From Phenylobacterium sp. LH3H17 (GTDB taxonomy: Bacteria > Pseudomonadota > Alphaproteobacteria > Caulobacterales > Caulobacteraceae), in contig NZ_CP101283.1 of NCBI RefSeq assembly GCF_024298925.1, positions 496,001 through 560,000 on the forward strand: a stretch of DNA of 64,000 nt, given 5' to 3'. The notes beneath the pieces were generated by a model. It was not told the DNA's origin and did no database searches. It saw only the letters and a list, made by a program, of their open reading frames with translations. This document shows positions 33,419 to 44,756 of the stretch, one piece after another. Position numbers and translations under genes: made by a program. Each line of letters begins with the position of its first letter. Position 1 is the first letter of the stretch.

Positions 33419-33554
33419 TCCTCCCCCAGCGCGCAGCGCGCTTTGGGGGAGGTGGCGCGTCGCCCTCTTCGGCGACGTGACGGAGGGGGTTGAAGCCCAC
33501 AAGAGTCAAATTCCCCTCTGCCAGCTTCGCTGACAGCTCCCCCAGAGGGGGAGC
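33419..33554 (-). repeat. Dispersed hairpin-rich repeat, copy 2 (inverted)
   Basis: Reverse-oriented relative to 31208-31348. Shared segments, read on the minus strand, include GGGGGAGCTGTCAGCGAAGC, CCTCCGTC, GAGGGCG and CGCGCTGGGGGAGGA. It lies between convergent EF-hand and cystathionine lyase genes, where its hairpins could end both transcripts. Confidence 0.8.
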
Positions 33555-33574
33555 AACTGGGTCTTGTTCCGTTC

Positions 33575-34750
33575 CTAACTCAGCGCCTGATCCAGATCGG
33601 CGATCAGGTCGTCGGCGTCCTCGATGCCCACCGACAGCCGGATCAGGCCGTCGGCGATGCCGATGCGGGCACGGGTCTCCGCCGGGATCGAGGCGTGGGT
33701 CATGATCGCCGGATGTTCGATCAGGCTCTCAACCCCGCCCAGGCTCTCGGCGAGGGTGAACAGCCGGGTGCGCTCCAGCATCCGCACGGTCCCGGCCAGG
33801 TCGCGGTCGAGCACCGCCGAGATCATGCCGCCGAAACCGCCGGTCATCTGGCGCTTGGCCAGCTCGTGCTGCGGATGGCTGGGAAGGCCCGGATAGACCA
33901 CCTGCGCCACGTCGGACCGCGCCTCCAGCCAGCGGGCGATCTTCATGCCGCTCTCGCAGTGGCGTTGCATGCGCAGCGCCAGGGTCTTCACGCCGCGCAG
34001 GGCCAGGAACGAGTCGAACGGCGAGGCCACCGCGCCGACGGCGTTCTGCAGGAAGCCCACCTGGTCGGCGAGGTCCTTGTTGCTCCCCACGATCAGGCAG
34101 CCGCCGACGATGTCGGAATGGCCCGAGAGGTATTTGGTGGTGGAATGCATCACCACGTCGAAGCCGAACTCCAGTGGCCGCTGGCAGTAGGGGCTGGCGA
34201 AAGTGTTGTCGGCCGCGGCCAGCAGGCCATGCTTCCTGGCGAGCGCGGCGATGGCCTCGAGGTCGGCCAGGCGCAGCATCGGGTTGGTGGGGGTCTCCAC
34301 CCAGATCAGCTTCGTATTGGGCCGGATCGCCGCCTCGACGGCGGCCAGGTCGGACAGGTCGACGAAGCTGAACTCAAGCCCGGCCGAGCGCTTGCGCACC
34401 TTGTCGAACAGCCGGAACGAGCCGCCGTAGAGGTCCTCGCTGGCGATTACGTGGTCGCCGGCGTCCAGCACCTCCAGGAAGGTCGAGATCGCCGCCAGGC
34501 CCGAGGCGAAGGCGTAGCCCCTTGTCCCGCTCTCCAGGTCCGCCACCGCGCGCTCGAAGGCGAAGCGGGTGGGGTTCTGGCTGCGGGAATATTCGAAGCC
34601 CTTGTGCTCTCCCGGACTGGTCTGGGCGTAGGTCGAGGTGGCGTAGATCGGCGGCATCACCGCCCCGGTGGTGGGGTCGTGGAACTGGCCGCCGTGGATG
34701 GCGCGGGTTGCGAATTCCAGCCGGTTCTTGCCCTTGATGTCTTCGGTCAC
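33575..34750 (-). CDS. Cystathionine gamma-lyase / gamma-synthase family PLP enzyme
   Basis: 391 residues of the Cys/Met metabolism PLP family. Motifs: FATRAIHGGQ, PPIYATSTYAQ, EYSRSQNPTRFAFE, SGLAAISTFLEVL, WVETPTNPMLRL, ADNTFASPYCQRPL and the PLP-binding Lys in HSTTKYLSGHSD. Its start overlaps the stop of a cystathionine beta-synthase gene (ATGA), so the pair most likely performs reverse transsulfuration (homocysteine to cysteine). Lyase is therefore favoured over gamma-synthase, though sequence alone does not separate them. Confidence 0.92.
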   Translation of the reverse strand: MTEDIKGKNRLEFATRAIHGGQFHDPTTGAVMPPIYATSTYAQTSPGEHKGFEYSRSQNPTRFAFERAVADLESGTRGYAFASGLAAISTFLEVLDAGDHVIASEDLYGGSFRLFDKVRKRSAGLEFSFVDLSDLAAVEAAIRPNTKLIWVETPTNPMLRLADLEAIAALARKHGLLAAADNTFASPYCQRPLEFGFDVVMHSTTKYLSGHSDIVGGCLIVGSNKDLADQVGFLQNAVGAVASPFDSFLALRGVKTLALRMQRHCESGMKIARWLEARSDVAQVVYPGLPSHPQHELAKRQMTGGFGGMISAVLDRDLAGTVRMLERTRLFTLAESLGGVESLIEHPAIMTHASIPAETRARIGIADGLIRLSVGIEDADDLIADLDQALS

Positions 34751-36138
34751 GCCGCGCGCCTGAGATAGTTGATGAGGTCGATACGGGTGATCAGCCCGAG
34801 GAATTCGCGCCCGTCCAGCACGATGGCCACCTGGTCCTTTTCGAAGACCGGCAACAGGGCGTCCAGCGAGTCGCCGGCCTGCAGGGTGTTGAGCTTGGCG
34901 GTCATGGCCGTGGCCACGTCCTGGGCGAAGCGGCGGTCGGGTTTGCTGTCCTCGACCGCGTCCAGCAGATCGCTCTCGTCGATGAGGCCGATCAGCCGCC
35001 CGTCGTCCAGCACCGGGAGCTGGCTGACATCGGCCTGGCGCATTCGGTTATAGGCGGTGAGCAGGGTGTCGTGCGGCCCCACGGTGATCGCCCCGCCTTC
35101 GGAAGGCGCGCGCGCGATCAGGTCGCGCAGGTCGCCGTGCAGGTGACGCTCAGTCAGCCCCTGCTCGGCCAGCCAGGAGTCGTTGTAGACCTTCGACAGG
35201 TAGCGGGAGCCGGTGTCGCAGACGAGGGTCACCACCCGCTTGGGCTCGGTCTGCTCGCGGCAATAGCGCAGGGCGGCGGCCAGCAGGGTGCCCGACGACG
35301 AGCCGCCCAGCACCCCGGCCTTGTTCAGCAGTTCGCGGGCGGCGGCGATGCTTTCGGTGTCGGTGATCGAGTAGGCCTTCGACACCAGCTCGAGATCGCA
35401 GTTGTCGGGGATGAAGTCCTCGCCGATGCCCTCGACCACCCAGGAGCCGGGTTCGATGGTCTTCCCGGTGTTGATCAAGGGGGCGAGGATCGAACCCGTC
35501 GGATCGGCCAGCACCATCTTGGTCTTCGGCGAGGCCTTGGCGAAGTAGCGGCCGAGGCCCGTGAGCGTCCCGCCGGAGCCAACGCCCACCACCACGGCGT
35601 CCAGGTCGCCTTCCATCTGCTCCAGGATCTCGGGGCCGGTGGTGGTCTCATGGGCCTTCGGATTGGCCGGGTTGGAGAACTGGTTGATGAAGTAAGCGCC
35701 GGGAATATCGGCGGCCAGGCGCAGGGCCATGTCCTGGTAGTATTCCGGATGCCCCTTGCCGACGTCGGAGCGGGTGATCCGCACGTCCACGCCCATGGCC
35801 CGCAGGTGCTGGATCTTTTCCCGGCTCATCTTGTCGGGGACCACCAGCAGGATGCGGTAGCCCTTCAGCACGCCCACCTGGGCCAGGCCCAGGCCGGTGT
35901 TGCCGGCGGTGGCCTCGACGATCGTCCCGCCCGGCTTGAGGCTGCCGTCGGCCTCGGCGGCCTCGATCATGGAGAGCGCGATCCGATCCTTGATCGAGCC
36001 GCCGGGATTGGCGTTCTCCAGCTTGACGAACAGGCGGCACGGCCCGGTGTCGAAGCCGGTCAATTCCAGCATCGGGGTGTTGCCTATCAGGTCCAGGGCG
36101 GACCCGACCGGCGGGGAAAGCGGCGGATGGGCGTTCAT
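34747..36138 (-). CDS. Cystathionine beta-synthase with C-terminal CBS domain pair
   Basis: 463 residues. The N-terminal PLP fold shows IGNTPMLEL, NPGGSIKDRIALSMIE with the PLP Lys, EATAGNTGLGLAQVG and VGVGSGGTLTGLGRYF, then GGSSSGTLLAAAL. After residue 330 two CBS motifs follow (TVGPHDTLLTAYNRMRQADV, LPVLDDGRLIGLIDESDLL, DQVAIVLDGREFLGLITRID). It condenses homocysteine and serine to cystathionine; the CBS pair suggests adenosyl-ligand regulation. First gene of the reverse transsulfuration operon. Confidence 0.93.
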   Translation of the reverse strand: MNAHPPLSPPVGSALDLIGNTPMLELTGFDTGPCRLFVKLENANPGGSIKDRIALSMIEAAEADGSLKPGGTIVEATAGNTGLGLAQVGVLKGYRILLVVPDKMSREKIQHLRAMGVDVRITRSDVGKGHPEYYQDMALRLAADIPGAYFINQFSNPANPKAHETTTGPEILEQMEGDLDAVVVGVGSGGTLTGLGRYFAKASPKTKMVLADPTGSILAPLINTGKTIEPGSWVVEGIGEDFIPDNCDLELVSKAYSITDTESIAAARELLNKAGVLGGSSSGTLLAAALRYCREQTEPKRVVTLVCDTGSRYLSKVYNDSWLAEQGLTERHLHGDLRDLIARAPSEGGAITVGPHDTLLTAYNRMRQADVSQLPVLDDGRLIGLIDESDLLDAVEDSKPDRRFAQDVATAMTAKLNTLQAGDSLDALLPVFEKDQVAIVLDGREFLGLITRIDLINYLRRAA

Positions 36139-36359
36139 CGGGTTCTCGTCGTCGAAAGGTGGGGGCAGACGGGGAAACGCCCAAGGGTCCGTTTCCGCGC
36201 CATCTGTCCGGGCGCATGGGAGATTTTACCCCAATAGCCCGCTTCGACCGCCACAGGAACAGCGTCCGTCGAACGAGATCGCGCGAAATCGCGCCTGAGC
36301 GGACTCGACAAGCTCGCGCCCCTCGGTTGAATTGCGCGCACATCAAGTCCGGGGTCCTC

Positions 36360-39722
<3,363 letters not shown>

Positions 39723-40193
39723 ATGGCCAGGAGCACCCCCGCGACGCTCGCGCTGGACAAGGCGGGCGTCGCCTATGGCCTGGCGACCTACGACTATGAT
39801 CCTGACGCGCCCCGGGTCGGGCTGCAGGCCGCCGAGAGCCTGGGGGTCGCGCCGGATCGGGTGCTCAAGACCCTGATGACCCTGGTGGACGGCAATCCGG
39901 TCTGCGCGGTGTTGGCCTCGGACCAGGAGGTGGCCATGAAGAAGCTGGCCGCCGCGGTCGGGGGCAAGTCGGCCGGCATGATGAAACCCGCCGACGCCGA
40001 GCGGATCACCGGCTACCGGGTGGGCGGGGTCAGCCCCTTCGGCCAGAAGAAATCGGTTCCCACCGTGGTGGACGCCGCCGCCATGGCCCACCCCAAGGTC
40101 TATGTGAACGGCGGCCAGAGGGGCCTGCAGGTGGAGCTCGCGCCCGGCGACCTGGCAGCCACCCTGGGCGCCAAGGTCGCGCGCCTGACGTGA
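39723..40193 (+). CDS. ybaK: Cys-tRNA(Pro)/Cys-tRNA(Cys) deacylase YbaK
   Basis: 156 residues, ATG directly after the stop of the amidohydrolase gene. YbaK motifs: VLKTLMTLVDGNPVCAVLASDQEVAMKKLA with the key Lys, then RITGYRVGGVSPFGQKK and VYVNGGQRGLQVEL. It hydrolyses mis-charged Cys-tRNA(Pro) after prolyl-tRNA synthetase has released it. Likely read through from the upstream gene, since no gap is left for a promoter. Confidence 0.94.
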   Translation: MARSTPATLALDKAGVAYGLATYDYDPDAPRVGLQAAESLGVAPDRVLKTLMTLVDGNPVCAVLASDQEVAMKKLAAAVGGKSAGMMKPADAERITGYRVGGVSPFGQKKSVPTVVDAAAMAHPKVYVNGGQRGLQVELAPGDLAATLGAKVARLT

Positions 40194-40352
40194 CACCGGT
40201 CGTCTTCACGGATCGGTTGCGATTTGCGGGCAGGTTTCGTTGGCGGCCGCTGCTTGAGCCGGATAGGTTACCATTGATAATTTGGCGCGCCCGCGAGGCG
40301 AGATGAGCGTGACGGTGTCGCGGGGCGAACGCCCTGCCTTCGGTTCGATGGC

Positions 40353-40952
40353 ATGACCCCGGCGAGGCTCGCCCGGCGGCGCAATTACCATGTCGGCAAT
40401 GTGCGCGGGCAGCTGCTGGCGGCGGCGCGCGATATCCTGGCCGAGAGCGGCCGGGCCGCGCTCAGCCTGCGCGCCATCGCCGAGCGGGCCGGGGTCGCGC
40501 CAGGCACGGTCTACTATCATTACGTCGACAAGGCCGCGCTGCTGGCCGGCCTGGCGGTCGACGGCTTCCGGCAACTGGCCCTGGCCATGCACGAGGCCTA
40601 TGCGGCCGATCCAGCGGGCGGGGGCCTGCGCACCACGGGCGGCGCCTATCTCGCCTTCCTGCGCGAGAAGCGCGAGCTCTACGAACTGATGTACGAGGCG
40701 CGCGACTCCGGCCGGACCGACGTCGCCGAGGCCGAGGCCGAGGCCATCGCGGTGTCCCGCAGCGCGATCATGGCCGACTTCCAGGGCCTTTATCCGGAGG
40801 CCATCGCCCACGACATGGCCGAGGCGATCTGGGCCTGGGGGCGCGGTATCGCCGCCGTCGGCCTGGCCCGCGGCGCGGACGGCGGCGAGCAGGGCGACGA
40901 GGCGGTGCAGTCCGCCGTGCGGGGGCTGACGGCGCTCATCGCCCGCGCGTGA
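40353..40952 (+). CDS. TetR/AcrR-family transcriptional regulator
   Basis: 199 residues. The N-terminal helix-turn-helix is evident: VRGQLLAAARDILAESGRAALSLRAIAERAGVAPGTVYYHYVDKAALLAGL (residues ~17-66). The C-terminal ligand-binding domain is helical and has no recognised ligand signature beyond a TetR_C_33-like pattern. It lies upstream of a TonB-dependent receptor gene in the same direction, with a palindrome in between that could be its operator. Confidence 0.9.
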   Translation: MTPARLARRRNYHVGNVRGQLLAAARDILAESGRAALSLRAIAERAGVAPGTVYYHYVDKAALLAGLAVDGFRQLALAMHEAYAADPAGGGLRTTGGAYLAFLREKRELYELMYEARDSGRTDVAEAEAEAIAVSRSAIMADFQGLYPEAIAHDMAEAIWAWGRGIAAVGLARGADGGEQGDEAVQSAVRGLTALIARA

Positions 40953-41003
40953 TGAAAGACACACCCCACAGAGGAAAACGGGGCGCGACGTATTTCCCCC
41001 TAT

Positions 41004-41018
41004 TCGAACGCCGTTCGA
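41004..41018. promoter_or_regulatory. Palindromic operator candidate before the TonB receptor gene
   Basis: TCGAACGCCGTTCGA, two perfect 7-bp arms around one base, 72 bp before the receptor start codon and 52 bp after the TetR gene. Size and symmetry suit a TetR-family dimer. Confidence 0.55.
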
Positions 41019-41089
41019 GACCTCCAGCGTCAATCCATTAAGCACTCGCGACGGGCGGCATAACGCCCGCGTCTGGCTGGGAGGTAACA

Positions 41090-43639
41090 TTGCTGCATCA
41101 ACCCCTGCGTCTTCGCAGTCTTTTCGTCATGGGCGCGTCTGTCGCCGCACTTACCGCCGCGGCCGCACCGGCCATGGCTCAGGACACGGCCTTCACCATC
41201 GAAGAGCTGGTGATCACCGCCGAAAAGCGGGAACAGAGCCTGCAGGACGTGCCGGTGGCCGTCACCGCCTACACCAGTGAAAAACGCGACCTGCTCGGGG
41301 TCGCCACCGTCGAGGACCTGGCGCGGGTCACGCCCAGCGTCGCCTACACCAACAATGACCGCCTCTCGATCCGCGGCTTCGGGCGCCTGACCAACGCGAT
41401 CGGCACCGACCCCTCGGTGGCGCTCTATTCGGACGGCATCTTCTCCAACTCGATGGCCGATAGCTCGACGCCGTCGCTGTTCATCGAGCGGACAGAGATC
41501 CTGCGGGGCCCGCAGGGCACCCTCTACGGCCGCAACTCCATCGGCGGCGCGCTCAACATCATCGGCAAGCGGCCGAGCGACGAGTTCAACGGCGAGGTCC
41601 GCGCGGCGGTCGGCAACTACGGAACCTGGCGCACCGACGCCCTGGTGACCGGACCCGTCACCGAGGGCCTGCGCTTCCTGCTCGGCGGTTCGCTGGAGCG
41701 GCGCGAGAAGGGCTTCATCGACAACGTCGGCCCGGCCGGCGACACCAGCGCCGTGAAGCGCTACGTGGTCGAGGCCCAGATCGAGGCCGATCTCGGCGAG
41801 AACATCACCGCGCGCCTGCGCTATACGAAGTTCGACTGGGACGACAGCTACGGGGTCGGCAACGTCCACGAGGCGGTCATCACGCCCTACGACACCGTGT
41901 CCGTCACGGGCCTGGGCAACGCGGCGCTCTACTACAACCCGACGCTTGGCTACGGCACGGCGAACATCACCGGGTCCGACCCGTTCAAGATCGACACCAA
42001 CCAGACGATGGAGGGCAAGCTCTCCAACCACAACCGTCTGCACTTCGACCTGACCTGGGACCTCGGCGACATCAGCGTGAAGTACCTCGCCGGGTACCAG
42101 GCCTATGTCTACAACACCAACGGCGACGAGGACCGCTCCTCGCGCTCCGGCAACTTCAGCGTCAACGCGGCGACCCCGTTCGGCGCCTACACCGCCACCG
42201 GCGTCTCGCCCAACGAGCGCTTCTTCTATCAGGAGAAGCAAAAGTGGTGGTCGAACGAGATCAACATCTCGTCCAACACCGATGACCCGCTGCAATGGAT
42301 CGTCGGCGCCTTCCAGTACCACCAGGTCTATTCGCAGCCGCAGGGCCTGCGCGTGCTGGGCGATCCGTCGATGTTGTCGCCGATCAACCTGGCCACCGGC
42401 GGCCTGGCGGCCCCGAACCCCAACGGCAACTTCCTGCTGGTGGACGGGAGCCTCGAGGTCGACTCGTTCGCCGCCTTCGGCCAGATCGACTACGCGTTCA
42501 CCGACACCCTCACCCTGACCGCCGGCCTGCGCTGGACCAAGGATGAGAAGACCGGCACCGACTTCGCCCGTTACGTGTCGCGGACCAACACCACCACGAC
42601 CATCCTGCGCTCGGTCGGCATTCCGCTGACCGCCGCCCAGGGCATGGCCGTCGACTTCACCACCTTCGTGGTCTGCGGCGGCCCAACCATCGCCACCTGC
42701 GCGGCCAATCCGCTGTATTCCAATCTGCGGCAGGACCCGAACGGCGGCCTGGTTCGCAACCTGGCGGCCGACTACGACGCCTGGACCGGGACCCTGGGCC
42801 TGCAGTGGCAGCCTGACGATGACACCAACGCCTACGCCCGCTATAGCCGCGGCTACAAGTCGGGCGGTTGGCTGGCTTCCAACGGTCTGACGCCGTTCCC
42901 CTACGCCGACCCTGAATATGTCGACAACTATGAGCTCGGCCTGAAGAAGACCTTCGGCGGCCGCTTCCAGGTCAATGCGGCGGTGTTCTACGCCGACTAC
43001 AAGGGCTTCCAGGCGCCGCTCACCGTGGTGCTCAACGCGACCACCGGCTCCACCGGCTCGCAGTTCCTGAACCTCGACGCCCGCAACTACGGTTTCGAGC
43101 TCGAGACCCAGTGGGCCCCGCTCGACAACCTGTCGATCTTCGGCAGCTACTCCTACCTCAACGCCGAGATCGAGAAAGGCTGCTGCTTCGTCGACGCCAA
43201 CGACCCACGGGCCCTGCAGCCCGGGGCCAAGCCGATCGGCGCGGCCCTGCCCAATGGCAGCCAGCCGCAAACCCTGGTCGGCAATCGCCTGCCCATGACG
43301 TCCGAGCACAAGCTGAACCTCGGCGCCAACTACACCTTTGACTTCGCGGCCGGGAGCCTGACCCTGGGCGGCACCTACACCTATACTGACGATATGCAGA
43401 CCACCGTCTTCAGCCAGCCCAACTCCACTGCGCCGTCGAACGAGATTGTCGACTTCCGCGCGCTGTGGAAGGACGGCGACAGCCGCTTCACGATCATCGG
43501 CTATGTGAAGAACGCCTTCGACGAGACGGCCTATCAGAGCTCGACGACCTCGTCCGTCACCGCGGCCAACACCTTCCGCCGCACGGTGAAGCTGAACTTC
43601 CCGCGCACGTTCGGCATGGAGTTCCAGTACCGCTTCTAA
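41090..43639 (+). CDS. TonB-dependent outer-membrane receptor
   Basis: 849 residues from a TTG behind GGGAGGT. Signal peptide about 30 residues ending AAAPAMAQ. The N-terminal TonB box region reads FTIEELVITAEKREQSLQDVPVAV, then the plug (VEDLARVTPSVAY, LSIRGFGR, ILRGPQGTLYGRNSIGGALNI). A beta-barrel of about 22 strands follows, ending FPRTFGMEFQYRF with terminal Phe. It imports a ligand across the outer membrane using TonB energy. Sphingomonad/Caulobacter receptors of this form take up carbohydrates, aromatics or terpenoids as often as iron; ligand unknown. A strong terminator follows. Confidence 0.94.
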   Translation: MLHQPLRLRSLFVMGASVAALTAAAAPAMAQDTAFTIEELVITAEKREQSLQDVPVAVTAYTSEKRDLLGVATVEDLARVTPSVAYTNNDRLSIRGFGRLTNAIGTDPSVALYSDGIFSNSMADSSTPSLFIERTEILRGPQGTLYGRNSIGGALNIIGKRPSDEFNGEVRAAVGNYGTWRTDALVTGPVTEGLRFLLGGSLERREKGFIDNVGPAGDTSAVKRYVVEAQIEADLGENITARLRYTKFDWDDSYGVGNVHEAVITPYDTVSVTGLGNAALYYNPTLGYGTANITGSDPFKIDTNQTMEGKLSNHNRLHFDLTWDLGDISVKYLAGYQAYVYNTNGDEDRSSRSGNFSVNAATPFGAYTATGVSPNERFFYQEKQKWWSNEINISSNTDDPLQWIVGAFQYHQVYSQPQGLRVLGDPSMLSPINLATGGLAAPNPNGNFLLVDGSLEVDSFAAFGQIDYAFTDTLTLTAGLRWTKDEKTGTDFARYVSRTNTTTTILRSVGIPLTAAQGMAVDFTTFVVCGGPTIATCAANPLYSNLRQDPNGGLVRNLAADYDAWTGTLGLQWQPDDDTNAYARYSRGYKSGGWLASNGLTPFPYADPEYVDNYELGLKKTFGGRFQVNAAVFYADYKGFQAPLTVVLNATTGSTGSQFLNLDARNYGFELETQWAPLDNLSIFGSYSYLNAEIEKGCCFVDANDPRALQPGAKPIGAALPNGSQPQTLVGNRLPMTSEHKLNLGANYTFDFAAGSLTLGGTYTYTDDMQTTVFSQPNSTAPSNEIVDFRALWKDGDSRFTIIGYVKNAFDETAYQSSTTSSVTAANTFRRTVKLNFPRTFGMEFQYRF

Positions 43640-43660
43640 GGGTTTCCAAACCTGGGTTCC

Positions 43661-43692
43661 AAGGGCGTCGCGGGAGACCGCGGCGCCCTTTC
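43661..43692 (+). terminator. Intrinsic terminator after the TonB receptor gene
   Basis: A 13-bp stem (AAGGGCGTCGCGG with CCGCGGCGCCCTT, one G-T pair) closed by a GAGA tetraloop and followed by a short T-run, 21 bp after the receptor stop codon. Confidence 0.75.
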
Positions 43693-43871
43693 CCGTTCCA
43701 GCCTCCGCCATAGTCCGGATGGATCATGCGCCGCGTCGCGGGCGGCGCCAGTCTCCAGGCGTAGTCGGCGAGGCCTGTCCTCGCCGCATGCGGCGCCGTC
43801 AGGTGTCGTTGCCTGCGAGTCCAGCCGCCAAAGAACCTCCCCGGTCCGCGGCGGCTGGGCGTCGCTTGGGC

Positions 43872-44339
43872 CTAGATGTCGAGGGTCGCGCGCAGCATCC
43901 AGGCGTGCTTCTCGTGCGCGGTCAGCCGGTCGGTGAGAAGACCCGCGGTGACCTCGTCGCCGGCCTCCTGGGCCGCGGGCAAGGTCGCGTAAAGCGTGCC
44001 GATCAGGGTCTCGTGGCTGGAGATCAGGTCCTTGACCATCCCCTCGGCCTTGTTGGTCGGATCGCCGTCCTTGATCGCCGACAGCTTGCCGAACGACACG
44101 TAGCCCTGCGGAGCGAGCTCGCCCAGCGCGCGGATGCGCTCCGCGACCTCGTCGATGGCCGTCCACATCTCGGTGTACTGGTCCATGAACAGGGTGTGGA
44201 GCTGGGCGAAGTTCGAGCCCCGGACATTCCAGTGGTAACCATGGGTCTTCAGATAGACCGCGTAGGAATCGGCCAGCAGCCTGGCAAGGCCGTCGGCGGC
44301 GGCCTTGCGGGCGGCGGGATTGGGTCCGGCGTTGGTCAT
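43872..44339 (-). CDS. dps: Dps-family DNA-binding ferritin-like protein
   Basis: 155 residues, typical for Dps. The ferroxidase-site region is visible as LKTHGYHWNVRG, then HTLFMDQYTEMWTAIDEVAERIRALG, with the conserved His, Asp and Glu; the C-terminal helix ends AHEKHAWMLRATL. It oxidises and stores iron and protects DNA under stress. Likely co-transcribed with the small DUF2061 gene 20 bp upstream, behind a Fur-box-like site. Confidence 0.93.
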   Translation of the reverse strand: MTNAGPNPAARKAAADGLARLLADSYAVYLKTHGYHWNVRGSNFAQLHTLFMDQYTEMWTAIDEVAERIRALGELAPQGYVSFGKLSAIKDGDPTNKAEGMVKDLISSHETLIGTLYATLPAAQEAGDEVTAGLLTDRLTAHEKHAWMLRATLDI

Positions 44340-44359
44340 GTCTTCAATCTCCTTGGCTG

Positions 44360-44578
44360 TCAGGCGGTCGCGGAACGCGCCGCGTCGGTTCGGCGGCCGA
44401 TCCGCTCCCAGACCCTCTCATGCACCGCGAAGGCGAGCGTCTGGAAGATGGGTTCGATCAGGCCTATGGCCAGGGCCGCGCGCCAGTCCCGTGTCAGGGC
44501 GAACGCCACCCCGATCGCCACCGTCATGTGCATCAGGCTGTAGCTCAGGGTTTTCTTGGCGGCGTGCATGGCGGGCAT
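44360..44578 (-). CDS. DUF2061 small membrane protein
   Basis: 72 residues from the ATG at 44578; another ATG three codons later has the better GGATG site. Two membrane helices are visible (LSYSLMHMTVAIGVAFALT and AALAIGLIEPIFQTLAFAVHE), followed by HERVWERIGRR, the DUF2061 pattern. Function unknown for the family. Sits 20 bp before dps and right after a Fur-box-like sequence, so iron-responsive expression with dps is plausible. Confidence 0.82.
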   Translation of the reverse strand: MPAMHAAKKTLSYSLMHMTVAIGVAFALTRDWRAALAIGLIEPIFQTLAFAVHERVWERIGRRTDAARSATA

Positions 44579-44580
44579 CC

Positions 44581-44600
44581 AATTGAGAATGGTTCGCAAT
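44581..44600 (-). promoter_or_regulatory. Fur-box-like operator upstream of DUF2061-dps
   Basis: AATTGAGAATGGTTCGCAAT, with arms ATTGAGAA and TTCGCAAT differing at one position from a perfect inverted repeat; close to the general TGAGAATnnTTCTCA form of proteobacterial Fur sites. It lies against the start codon of the DUF2061 gene, where a repressor would block transcription or ribosome access. Confidence 0.5.
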
Positions 44601-44756
44601 ATATCCTAAAGCGAACTTATTGGAAGCCTGTCGGCGATCAGTTTTTCTTCCGCGAGGCGGCGTCTGCTTATCGCCCGAAGTCGCTTGGCGTCCCGGACAT
44701 TTTGGTTATCGTTGTTCACATGATCGCCCGACAGAGGCGGCGTGGAGGAGCGACCC

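Noticed and set aside
41030..43711. 893-codon open frame antisense to the TonB receptor
   Set aside because: Same mirror effect; the plus-strand receptor has signal peptide, plug and barrel signatures.
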